Part shown: piece by piece, positions 24,801-35,632 of the stretch
Position numbering within the stretch: the stretch's first letter is position 1
How the letters are laid out: the number at the start of each line of letters is the position of its first letter
From: Desarmillaria ectypa
Lineage: Eukaryota > Basidiomycota > Agaricomycetes > Agaricales > Physalacriaceae
NCBI GenBank assembly: GCA_030407005.1
Contig: JAUDYN010000001.1
Coordinates: 1,736,001 to 1,800,000 of the forward strand
Reading direction: 5' to 3'
Length of the DNA: 64,000 nt
Position numbers and translations under genes: made by a program
Notes under the pieces: generated by a model
The model's database searches: none
What the model was told of the DNA's origin: nothing
The model's input: only the letters and a program-made list of their open reading frames with translations

Positions 24801-27800
24801 CGGAAGCAGTTTGAAGCATACAATTTTCTCACAATCCTCCTCTAATCGGGACAACACAGGTAGGACGAGAGGCGTAAGACGTATTTCAATACCCTTTCGA
24901 CACACGCAACGGTTTACAACAACGTCGACGTCGAGCGGCGGGAGGATCATATCTAGAAAAACATTCCGGGGCATGGATGACGATCGCGGCGCTCTGGCCC
25001 GTGCATATTTCGGCGCAGCCTCTGCTTTGAACGACTGAGGTACCTTGTTAGTTCATTGGAACCCGGACGCTTTGGCTAACCCACAGTGATTGGAACAAAG
25101 GGTGATTGATCCCAGAGTTCAAGTGTATCAATGAATCTTGCCATATAATGTCGCGTAAATCGGCCATACTGCCGACACAAAGGATTAGATGTCTCTTCCT
25201 CTACCCTTAATATCAGTATTGTTCACTCTCCATGTTACAATGAAAAATTTCTAACCAAATTCAAACCAGTCACCGTCAGACGACTCGCCATCTGTGAGAT
25301 CTTCGTTATCCGATTCGTCGCCGTCGCTCATGTCTTGATCCTCCTCATGCACGGGCGACATTAGAGAATCTACTCGGCTTTGGCTGAGGCAACATTAAGA
25401 TCAGAGGACTCTCGTAATGATATGAAGGAGCTAGCACTCACGCCAAACGAGCATCGCGATCCGCATCAGACACTCCAAGTTCCTCCTCTGATTCTGAAAG
25501 AGGTTGAGAATCAGGCCACATAGACGCATTCTTACGCTGATATACAGCGTCTCCCCATGAAGGCCCATGTATGCAGTGCTTTCGACTTGGACTCAGTGGC
25601 TGGGGAATGTGAACACCATTTCTGTGCGTAGGAAAAGCTTGTTGTCGAATATCAATGAACTAGAAAACGAAGCAAAGGGTAGAGACACTGACTGTGAGAC
25701 GAGTCTCCAAAGTCGAAAAGCCTCAACTGCTCCATCATTTTCCCTATCCGGCCTGTAAGAGCATCTTGTTCCTTAACGAATGATTCCTGCGCTGCCGCCA
25801 TGTTCCGCCAGTTGACTGGCGACGTATACATATCAATGTACGCATCGACTATCATCTCTCCTGCTTCCAGCCAACGATCAGACAAATGATGAAGCAGCAT
25901 CTTGACACATGCCACTGGAATACGGATGCTTGTCAACTGGCGATGAAAGCGACCACCTAAGTTGTTATTGTCCAGGCGTAAACCTTCGGGTAGAGAAAGA
26001 ATACCAGCTGCATCGCCCGCTTTCCAGGTTACATGAACGCTCGAAAGGCGGACTTTCATGAACGTCACTATCGCGGTGATATTAATGGAACCCCAAGTCG
26101 TTCGAAAAGAATAGAGAACTTGCCATCGGGGTAAGAAGGCAAAGCATATTCGACTGCGGGTGCATTAGCAACGTCCGAAAAGTTCACACGAAACGAAGTG
26201 ATTGCATTTGTGATTGTCGATGCCTCTGCAGCTGACAAGACGCCTTTGATACTGCCCATTTTAATTTCCCATACGCAGAAATATGTCATCGTTCGTGGAA
26301 CAGGCCCAAATAGCCTATTGGCCGTAATGTCAAGACCTGGTACAGTACGATCAGCATTTGAGCCCAACATCAGAGTTGACCATGGCCTACCTTCTATCAA
26401 AAGTACGCCCTTGACATTCGGTGATTTCGACTGCGAGGCATAGAGAACTTTCTCCGGACAATTTGAATCTATATGACTTGTCATGTTTCCGATATTTAAG
26501 GAAAGATCTGTCAACAATATCAGCTAACAAACGCGAAACACATGAAAATTCAACTGGCCCATAAAATAATCGTGCATTCGCAGTTGCAGCTGGAGCTCAG
26601 AAATATTCAGCACAAGACACGGTCCGATACGAACTTCATCCGAACCGTCTTGTGTTGTACAGGACCTATCGTAACCCGGAAGTCCGGCAGGCAAAATCAC
26701 GCAGCCATGGTCCATTCGCACAACTATGTCCACATGAAGCATGTTGGACTAGAAGCGGAGGCTTGAGCTGACAATAAAAACAAGTTGAAAACCGCTTACA
26801 TGACCTTTACGATACTTGTCCATGACAGGATCCCCAGGAGGAAGACCTCGACCCTTTCGCTCCAGATACTCGTACAAGGTCGAGAAATGGGTAAAGGATC
26901 CGAAGTAGTTATCTTTGATGATCATAAAATATCGGATCGACCACCCTACAACTTTGTATGCCACATCCCTAATCTATCAAGTTTTTAAAAGAGAGAAAAG
27001 GCAAATCACTACAGACTTACCGAAAAGACCAATTTCAGCTGTTCGATATTATCTTCTCGGACGTCTGCGAAGTATCTGTAAGATCCGTCTAATTGGAGAT
27101 CCAGAACCCCTATATGGTTGCCATCCTCTGGTGCGTGTAGAGCATGTGTATGCCATCTAGGTAAAGACAGAGTAAGGGAAACATTGGGCGCTTCCACACA
27201 GAACGCAATGGTTGTGGCTTCAGGGCGAAAAATGTCGGATGGGATAGTAGTCACATTCCGTAGCGATGGACCACGAATCGTCAGGATTGCTACATGAGGT
27301 TTCAGCTGCTGGTCAACGTAAACAGCCAAACAGAGGTACCATTTTCCTCCTTTATCAAAGGCTTGTCAATAATATTATGGTCATTTGCGTACAAGTTCAG
27401 CTCGAAATGATGCATCTCGAGTTGAAATGAATACACTGTCGGAACGAAGCGGAAAAAATCGCTCGGAGGACCCGAAGCCCAGTCTTTTCCAAGGTCAATA
27501 AGCATAGTGATATGATCACGCAGGAGGTACAGAATCGGCTTCCTCAGAGAAACTGCGATATCCCAAGTTCTTGAATCGTTCCACTTCAACGGGGAGGGAA
27601 GTTCGCACCGTACCTAGAAAGTAGAATGAGCATCGAATGGTATTATTATATAAACAGGAAAGAAAGAACGCACGCGACATGACTCAGAGGTAACGAGCTC
27701 TATGTCATTCAGACTAGAGGTGACCACCAGAGTATCAATGTGCACCTCTAACGTTGGCTCATAACCGCGAGAGCTTGCGATCATTGGCATCATATAGCTG

Positions 27801-29645
27801 ACAGTAGAGCTGTCTCCTGCAGTAAAGCGGATCACAGCAGGTTCTCTTTTCTTAGGCCGACTGGGGACTTCGGTAAGGCCGTCCCATTGCCAATTCTAAA
27901 CAACTCAGTCAACGCCGTGATATTCCTGCAGGAAGAACAAGTTACCTTGGATGCTTCACGGAACGGAACATGAAGAGTAGTCGCATCACGAAGTTCGACA
28001 AAGATTCTCATGTTTGTCCATAGTCGTTGATCTCCTGGTTGTAATCGAAGGGTCTCTTCAGCGTCATGGAACGTTGGTGGGAAGAAGACTCGCTGAAGGT
28101 GACCTCTAATCGGGCATTTAGAAGTCCTCTCAATCGAGAAGAAGATAGCCCGCTCACCGCTGTCGATCTGCCCAAGGACCATAGCGTATGAAACCACTTT
28201 TGATCACCAGATCGATACCCCACTCAGGCCCTACATCCCCGTTACCTATGTCATCCAAACCTCCTTGATCTGGATGTTGAGAGAGCGGAGGCACGGTACC
28301 AGCTACATCCGCATAGTAGCACAATCCGAGGGACGGCGTCTCCAGTACCTTTTGTTCAATAGCATACTCCATAGATGTAAAGCCAGGCCCGATGGGAGTG
28401 TCCTCGTCCATACTTGTGGATTTTACGTGAGACTGAGGCCGAGAGGAACTTTGCCGCAAAATGAACTTGGTCATAAGTACGTAGAGACGCAATTTCCTCC
28501 AAATTTTCCCAAAACGATGGAATGTCATAAACGAAGTTGACAGGCCGAGATTAACGTGTCTGTGTATGATTCAGACAATCAACGATTCCTTGGGTGCAAC
28601 AACTCACTGTTGAACACGATCACTAATCATTTCTCCTATAGCAGGCATGGTGTCACCATATTGCCTGTTCTCCACGTACTGAATGAGAGCATTTTGGAAA
28701 TGCAGAGTGAGATACTGCTTATGCAAGTCATACTTCGACCGTGACTGTATATGAATAGTTAAACAGAAGCCCAGAATGCTATCCGAACCGGTACGTGCCT
28801 GAGATATTCCAAGATTACCTTCCGCCCTTTGGAATTCTGCCACGAGCAAATTGGGTGTCGAGTTGTTGCCGCATATTATCACTCCTCTCGTAGCATCTAG
28901 ACCAACAGGGAATAATTCCTTAGGGTCCAAGGTAGGAAGTTGGCGCTTAGACCAAGTAAAGGCATCTTGAAGAAAGGTAGGGGTTCGAAGACGGAGAGCG
29001 CCAAGTACAGACGAAGGGGGAGGAATTGGAGTGCCAAAATCCGTTTGAAACGATTGGTGGCATTCTGTTGAGCTTCTACGCCTCTTGTGGTAAGCTGAAC
29101 TTTTGGACACCATCTGAGATATGATGTTCTCGTAGGCAGCCATACGGTTGTACAGAAACCATTCAAAGCCTTGAAATGATACCTGTATGCGACACAACGA
29201 GTTCCGTGGTTCTGGTTTCTCTATTCTCAAGTAAAGACGTGCCAGTTAGAGAATGATGACCAACACGTACGTTCTTCACTCCCCAGTGCCGAGTCGACTT
29301 CATCCTCCAATAACGGCTTCCGTACCCAATACCGCCATACAATTTGACACTTGACGATTTTGACTGTTTGGTTACTTGAGTGATACCGAATATCTTTCAA
29401 GAGGATCCTTCCGCTCAAGAGTGAGAAATGGATAGATCCTAGGCTCGAAGTTGACTGCTTGTACGCGCAGTGATGCTTAAATGCGCACCTATTGATACCC
29501 ATATGCTAGACGCGCCTTGGGACCACGAAAGAAAGCGAATAACGAGGCCGAGGAGCCATGCGACCAGCCGACTCCAGTAGAAGATGTAGATGACAGAGGC
29601 GATCCCAATGCAGACGCAAGCAATGAGGACTAGGTTGTCCAGCAT
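18826..29645 (-). CDS. CSF1: CSF1/BLTP1 bridge-like lipid transfer protein
   Basis: Very large protein that forms a hydrophobic groove at membrane contact sites and moves phospholipids; yeast Csf1 and animal BLTP1 (Tweek/KIAA1109) are homologues. It starts MLDNLVLIACVCIGIASVIY, one N-terminal membrane anchor, and after a 49-nt intron reads IGSIHFSLLSGRILLKDIRY, HSSNQTVKIVKCQIVWRYW, the N-terminal signature. About twenty exons give more than 3,000 residues rich in beta-strand patterns; the final exons (MHMVSKEMQ, then FMKKAGFSLEDSLPQYVHEY) end at 18826. A TAG near 25250 first suggested two genes, but splicing at GTTAGA and an acceptor near 25207 restores an open frame (YGRFTRHYMARFIDTLELWD), so one gene is favoured. 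An acidic linker lies at about 25260-25370. Individual splice sites are provisional. Confidence 0.85.
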
Positions 29646-29731
29646 TGCTATCGCATTCAGTGAGATCAGAGGCAGAGGGGCAGGAGGCGAGCAGCAGACA
29701 GCGACACAGGTGATTTAGTAAGCAACCAAGA
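29646..29731. promoter_or_regulatory. 86-bp divergent promoter between CSF1 and the CHCH gene
   Basis: Only 86 bp separate the ATG of CSF1 (29645, minus) from the ATG at 29732 (plus). The spacer is purine-rich (repeated GAGGCAGAGGGGCAGGAGG-like bases) with no TATA box, which fits a single bidirectional promoter with overlapping leaders, unless one of the true starts lies further inside. Confidence 0.5.
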
Positions 29732-29978
29732 ATGACTTCAACAACCATCGTCGAAAGGCCTCTTCGTCGTCTCGCGGTGCATTCGACAACGACCTGTGCA
29801 GCACAAGCATCCACATACGGCAAATGCATTCTGGCAACCTACACAGACGTTCGGAAAGATGTATGCAAAGAGGAGTTTCTCAAGTTCGGGCAATGCCTGC
29901 GGGACGCGGTGCGTGTGCCTCAATTTCTTTCTTTCTCAGTGATATTCAAAGAACAATTAGATGAAACGCAAGTGGTGA
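29732..29978 (+). CDS. small twin-cysteine CHCH protein, NDUFAF8-like
   Basis: About 65 residues in two exons. Two C-x9-C motifs are visible: CAAQASTYGKC and CKEEFLKFGQC. The order and the intervening helix match human NDUFAF8 (AACGAEAAAYGRC, CAREFEALRSC), a mitochondrial intermembrane-space or matrix protein that helps assemble respiratory complex I with NDUFAF5. The 52-nt intron 29909-29960 joins CLRDA to MKRKW and TGA at 29976-29978, an ending that suits the family better than reading through. Other small CHCH proteins share the motif, so the specific assignment is moderate. Confidence 0.7.
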
Positions 29979-30006
29979 TATCCATGTATATAATAGTACA
30001 AGCTGC

Positions 30007-30871
30007 CTACTCGTCCACATGTCCGTTGTCGATACTCCCCGGAACCGTCCTAGTTACCGGAGTTCCTTCCTCATCCCTTCTCTCCTCTAAATTAATTCTG
30101 GTTCGGGTCCGCATTGCCCTCATTCTCAATGACCAAGGCGTCAGGTTGGGCATGGGTAGACCGTCACGTCTGTTTGATTGATTATTGGGAGGAGTTTCCC
30201 GTAAACGTTTCAGAAATTGAGAGAACGTTATTTCCATGACTTGTGGACACGATGTGGATGACCTGGCTTTCGAGGGTTCGGGAGCATCAAATAACTCTGC
30301 CGTGCTAGTGGATAATGGCAAAGTCGGGGAATCGGAGGATGAGGGTATAGGGAGCAGTGTGTCGACTGAATCTGTGTTCTCAATGACATGTATCTCGTAC
30401 GCGATAAATACCAAGAGCATTTGGAGGCACATAATGAACAAATCGAGTGAGAGGAGTTGGAGTTTGGACGGAACATAATCTGGACGAAATGTGAGAAACG
30501 ATCAAGTGCCTAAACGGGACGTACTGAGTCCAATAAAGTCCAAGATAACTGTCCTGCCCTTAGATGCCCCCTCCGTCGCATGCGGGTAGACACTGAATGC
30601 ATTGACGACGGTAATGAGCCCGAGCCAGACGCCCAATGACCGTGGGGTATGTGTATCAAAGTCTCTTGGTCGGACGCACTGCTGCTGCATGAAATAGCGG
30701 CAAAATAGAGCCCATATTGACGGCGACAAGAAAAAGGACAAGGCATGGAGCTGGTACAACAAAGTGTCAAGCTTGGAGCGGCAGTAAGACCAGGAAGAGA
30801 GCTGAAGATGATGGAATACGACTCACAGAGGATACAATGTGCATTCGTTGTGCATGGTAGCGCGTTGGCAT
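30007..30871 (-). CDS. DUF1746 membrane protein, Dsc4-like
   Basis: Matches the DUF1746 family, which includes fission yeast Dsc4, a subunit of the Golgi Dsc E3 ligase that activates the SREBP homologue Sre1. The first exon (ATG at 30871) reads MPTRYHAQRMHIVSS and splices to LDTLLYQLHALSFFLSPSIW, then RPRDFDTHTPRSLGVWLGLI and GRTVILDFIGL; the next exon has a hydrophobic run (LFIMCLQMLLVFIAYEI) and an acidic/Ser-rich tail. An in-frame TAG lies just upstream of the ATG, which supports the start. Total about 245 residues. Role in Sre1 cleavage is inferred from the family alone. Confidence 0.7.
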
Positions 30872-31198
30872 GACATAAAGCTATTGCAGCAAAAAGCGCT
30901 GGTACGAAAGGCCTCGATGAAATACAGGGCACAAGACTCACATATGTACCTCTCCGTTCCCGTCCTTCACGACCTTGTACGGTTTCCAATATATTCGAAT
31001 GAAGATTCTCGGCGCCCTTGCTCCAAACGCAAATCAAAGCATTACCCGTCCTGTTCCACTCGCCAGTTCACAGTCAAGGGCGTGGCGGGGAATTTAAAAA
31101 AGGCAACAGACATCACGTGTAACTTATTCTAAAAGAAATTGATTTAAGTCTTATTCCGCCCAATTGATATAGTACAGATGATGCTAGTATATACAGTG

Positions 31199-32579
31199 TC
31201 ATAGCAAACTTAAAAGGGTATGAATGTCATGGGGTTGCAATATTCTATTTGGGATTAGAATGAAATGGCGAAGATGAGTCAAACATCTTACCGTTTGATT
31301 TTCTAGATCTCCAGTCATTGCTAGTTGACTACTGTCCACGAGGAATGTCGTCAGCGGTGTATCAGAAGACCGGTATGTATCGTTTGGAACAGGAATCTCC
31401 TGCATATTTAGAATCAGCCGGCACTCCTGTGAACTGTTTGAGCACCAGCTGCAGGTGTGTGAAAAGAAGTAGTTACGAACAGCCGCCGAGATGAAGTTGA
31501 TCAGCCATCTGTTACTCGTCAACCAGGAATGACCATTTGAGAGACGGCACACGCACGCAGATGTAGGTGTGGAATATGTTAGACCCATTGCCGTGTAAAT
31601 AACCAGCAGAAAAGAAACGACTATACTGATGTTCGAATTATTTCAAGTGACTAAGGATGACCACGTACAGAACAGGACTGCAAAGGCAAGTGTTCCGTCG
31701 CGAATCATGAGGGAGACTAACGGGACACCTTTCCAGTCCCCACGAATATATCGATAAATAGATAAAACAAGAATGACTACTTGCGAAATCATTGCCGAAA
31801 TTCTACATAGAGGAGTCGGACACATTCTTACTATTGCGAAGAGAAGACGTACCCGAAATAAATGAAGGAATCCAAGGAGGTGGTTAGTAGGTCGCCGGAA
31901 TCGAAATTTTTGCTTGGCAAATTCAGCGCAAGGCCAATTACGACCGAGGTACTTTCGCCAAAAAGAAGAAGAAGGAACACCCCTCCAATATATCGATTGC
32001 GATGATACAGTGCATAGACTAGATGCCAATCAGGGCTTTGCCTATGTATACACATAGAACGAGACGGACCTCGAGCCATCATAACAATTTCCGCTCCCAG
32101 CATCATCAGGTGGAGTACCAGAACCTGGCAGATGTACCAGATGCGCAAGGCATTGAGTGATATGGGAATTGGGTGCTTATACAAGACTAAGGAATCGATA
32201 ACACGGCCACAACTATGACATTTCGTTAGTCGCAATATGATAGCTGGAGGGTATTGAACGCACAGTCCGGCTAAAAGAGGAAAGTATCGAGCAAAGAGAA
32301 AAGCCCACTTGATCCAAGAGCTTCTCGGCTTGCTAAAAGGAAAGATTTCCAGAGTTTGTCCGTAAATTTTACGCGAGGAGGCTTACGACCAGATAAAATC
32401 CACCTCACGGTCAAAAGTTATTACGAGCTCCCTGCACGACTTTAACAATCATCTAAAGCACCTTCGTAAGATCGACTCGCCAAAGAAGAAAAGCGATAGC
32501 GGAGGCTACACCATAAGCGTGACAATTCAGCTTTCCCTAACTCTCGTAGCTTTTTAACAAAGAACTCACCAGAACCCAT
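31199..32579 (-). CDS. multi-span membrane protein of the Agaricomycete DUF6533 type
   Basis: A family greatly expanded in mushroom-forming fungi, of unknown function. The N-terminus is assembled as MGS, ASAIAFLLW, ELVITFDREVDFIW, then SKPRSSWIKWAFLFARYFPL; the pattern of a helix, TFD-E-xxIW and a second helix with RY-PLL is typical. Further helices are VLVLHLMMLGAEIVMMAR, VYALYHRNRYIGGVFLLLLF and several more, for about seven in all, followed by a cytosolic tail (CRLILNMQEIPVPNDTY). One intron (32432-32480) appears to use a GC donor. Introns number seven or more and the middle of the model is approximate. Confidence 0.65.
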
Positions 32580-33510
32580 GTTAAGATCAACAGTCAAGCG
32601 CGTCACCGTCATTCAAATTATATACGTTCCTACCGCCCCCCAGGCAAATATAGTTTCTAACTTGCGATGGAAATTTGCCTGGGGAGACTAAATGGTAGTT
32701 ATGTTCGAACGGCCAGTTTGATAGAGTGATATGACCAGGTGAGAAAGACGAGAGATGAAAGGAGTGATGTCCAAATGCACAGTTCGCATGCCTTATGTAC
32801 ACCACGAAGGGCTTGCTCTTATGGCATGAAAATAAAGAAGTGATGCCTGAAAGGGACCCAATAGGATCCGTGCCAGGTAGACTTGAAATATCATTACTAT
32901 TCAAATGTCAGGACGGGCCGCGTCAGCGTCAGGGACGGGATATTTTGCAGCAAAGCATGGGGGATGTGCAGAGGTTTTCTTGAATATATCCTCGCATACC
33001 TGAAAGATGCAGTTTCGCATTACTTACCGTTCTCTCAAGATTGTCCTTGAACCTTTCCGGGCGCTATGGTGCTTCGAAAGAAATCGGAATATCCCGAGCC
33101 GTGTGAAAGATCAAGGTTCCGTTTGGCGCTAGTTATTTTTCGATGAGATCCTGTTTACAGGGTAAGCAACAGCACGGAATTCTTCTCCTTTTTCTCCCGG
33201 ATCACCCATCACCGTCGCCATAGAGCTGAAAAATGTCCGGGACTAGGTCTTGAGTAGAACTAGTGAGCTGGCAGTCTAAGCGCTTAAGGTAAACGGTTTA
33301 AAAAGTCTATCGTTTCAGCTGGTTCCACAACGGCATGGACCATTCTTGGAATGAACAAGAGCGTCTACGCGTCGGCTATTCCCTACCATTCTGCTTTCGA
33401 AGGCTGTGCAAGAACACCAAAGACCTGATCCTCATCAATATTCATCGTGCAGCCTTGCATCGACGTTTCACTTGCCGGCATTGTCCATTTTTGTATCTTC
33501 CGAGTCATCC
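32580..33510. other. intergenic between divergent membrane-protein genes
   Basis: About 930 bp upstream of both the DUF6533-type gene (-) and the four-span gene (+). Short open frames on either strand (for example 32587-32904) lack splice partners or recognisable sequence. I see nothing that I can call a gene or element. Confidence 0.35.
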
Positions 33511-34781
33511 ATGCCCTTCAGCTATCGGGAGCTCTTTTTCGGTGGGACGCAATTCTGCTGCTGCCTGCCCGTAAGGGCCGGCGTCATCGCCATGTCGCTT
33601 CTGGGTATTATCTTGCCCGGAATCCTGACAATCATCTTGTGGTACGAGGTGGCTAGTACGATTTCCAATTTTTCTTTCCCACTCGGCAGTAACTGAATCT
33701 TTGAAAGGCACACCTGACCCGACAAGCGGAGAACGTGCTGGATTTGTTCTGGCCGGCCTATTAGAGACGTTCCTGTGTGTAGTTTCAATCCTCGGGTAAG
33801 TTACGTTGGCCTAGGGTCCGCCTGCTCTTTCATTTTCAATTCCTCAGGTTTGTCGGTGCCGTAGTGCGGAAGCAGCTGTTTGTCCGGATCTATGCGTACT
33901 CCATTTACGTTCATTTCTTCATCAACGTGGGCGTCGCTGCCTATCTGCTGTGGCTCATCACCCATTTCTCTGAAAGCACTGCCACTAAAGTTTGTCAAGA
34001 CACTATAAAGAATACCGACGCGCAACAGCAATGTGTTGGTATATTACAGATTGCCAGGGGCGTCTACTTTGTCCTAGCGGCACTGATTCTGCTCATTGAG
34101 ATGTGTCCGTCCATGTGTTAACCTCCGTTGTCCATGTGTTTACTGTTTCTAGATGGCGCCATCATCGTCGCACGTTATTTGAACCAGATTCAAAGGGAGA
34201 AACGCACAGCACGAGCTTCTCGAGCAAGTATTGGCTATAAGATGTTCCCGGCGCCGCGTTCAGAATACGTATCTCTCGCCGATACCAGTAGAAGAACATC
34301 CCAGTTCTCAGCACTGTCACCTGAACCATATACATCGGCACGCGAGTTCGATCCCTACGAGGAGTTTGACCCCTACCGAAACCAGTCGCATGCGGGGCCC
34401 TCAGTGATACGACAAGTCGATATATATTCAAACGAGGATGAATTACCCATAGAGGCGGGATATGGTGGTACGTTGTAAACCTTATTCGGTGCGGGTAGCG
34501 TCAATAATCCCGTTTTAGGAGGGACATGGACTCATTCTGAGATATCAATGGAAGAGAAGGCTAGATTACAACGGTCAACCGTTGACGCTACAGACCATCT
34601 GAGAGACGAATTTGAAGAGGTACCTTCGCTGGATGAAGAGCAACAGCGGAAAAGAGATTTCAAATCTCCTGCAGGTCCCCTCCCCCCAATGAGAACACGA
34701 GATATGGACGATTTGCCAAGATATTCACTTACTGACCCTCCTCGTATTTATGATACTCATCCACTGCCACATCAATTGTAG
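33511..34781 (+). CDS. four-span membrane protein with long cytosolic tail
   Basis: The start MPFSYRELFFGGTQFCCCLP, then VRAGVIAMSLLGIILPGILT, resembles a set of basidiomycete tetraspan-like proteins that begin with a Cys-rich CCC-LP-R motif before the first helix. Further helices are AGFVLAGLLETFLCVVSILG, IYVHFFINVGVAAYLLWLI and QIARGVYFVLAALILLIEM. After helix four the protein carries about 200 residues of charged, Ser/Pro/Tyr-rich tail (RSEYVSLADTSRRTSQF and later EEVPSLDEEQQRKRDF). Introns near 33690-33713, 33797-33847, 34105-34153 and 34469-34519. Function unknown. Other ATGs upstream in overlapping frames were judged less likely. Confidence 0.65.
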
Positions 34782-35142
34782 CATATACCATTCTTTCTTA
34801 CTTAGGATTCTTTGTCGATAGTGAATCTCTGTAGCGTACCACGATTCACCATATATCTTGGCCCCACGCCCTGAATAACAATTGTCAAAGGGGAATGCGT
34901 TATTGAACCACTTCTCTGGGTCGCAGATAACAAGTCTGTATAACCTATCCCAACTTTTGCGCTCCAAGTTCTTGTTTGCTACGGTGGGGTGTTATTATAA
35001 AGTGTTGGGCTTTATATTAACATTATACGGACGCTGTATGACAGCATTCGAATAGAATAAAGGTGCATTTGAAGGAGCGCCTGACCCTTGAAACTACATT
35101 AGCGATGTTTAGCGGATGAATGACGTTGTAACGACAGTAGAC

Positions 35143-35578
35143 TCTGAATCTCCTGCAATCGTTGACCCCGTTGTGGACCTCGCCATCACCACTTGCAGAC
35201 TCGGAGGGTAAAGAGCTGTTCTTCGACGTAGTAGCCGATGTACTTTCGTCACCGTCAGACAAAGTGACCGGCAGCCTCAAGAGAATCACACCGTTCCTTA
35301 TCTTACGATCTGGTGCCTCAGGCTACCTCCGCTCAAAGGATACGATGAAAGTGGAGAGTATGCTGTCCGAGCTCCTCGCGATGATGCTGGAGCACCATCA
35401 GGGACAGGTTTGCGATTTTAATCAGTTCAGTGGTTCTCGGATTGGTACTCGCATACAAGATGCGGATGAATGAGGCACACGAATATGCGAAAGGAAGCAG
35501 GGTGCGTAGCTATCTATTGTAAATGCTGTTAACTTTCTTTGAACTAAGTTACATTATAAAATACAGGTAGTGCAGTGA
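35143..35578 (+). CDS. possible small hypothetical protein, 5' end unresolved
   Basis: Open frame with helix-like composition (KVTGSLKRITPFLILRSG, then MKVESMLSELLAMMLEHHQ) that continues through two plausible introns (from about 35408, and 35510-35566) to MRMNEAHEYAKGSR and VVQ, TGA at 35576-35578. An extra intron GTAAAG...CGTCAG in its first part would also stay in frame. No in-frame ATG exists at the 5' side, so a first exon must lie upstream or the true start is the ATG at 35345. It is convergent with HSP78, 55 bp apart. No family recognised; it could be a non-coding transcript. Confidence 0.3.
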
Positions 35579-35632
35579 GTGGAGTAGCCTAGAAGGTAGG
35601 GCGCACGAGGGTCGCTAACATACGATACATAT

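Noticed and set aside
18826..25250. CSF1 region as two separate genes split at the TAG near 25250
   Set aside because: Exons after the TAG continue the same kind of sequence, have no good start codon, and connect by plausible splice sites; the total length fits a single CSF1 protein.
30510..31037. 175-codon minus-strand frame overlapping the DUF1746 gene
   Set aside because: Cys/Ser-rich shadow in another frame; the DUF1746 reading has clear family sequence.
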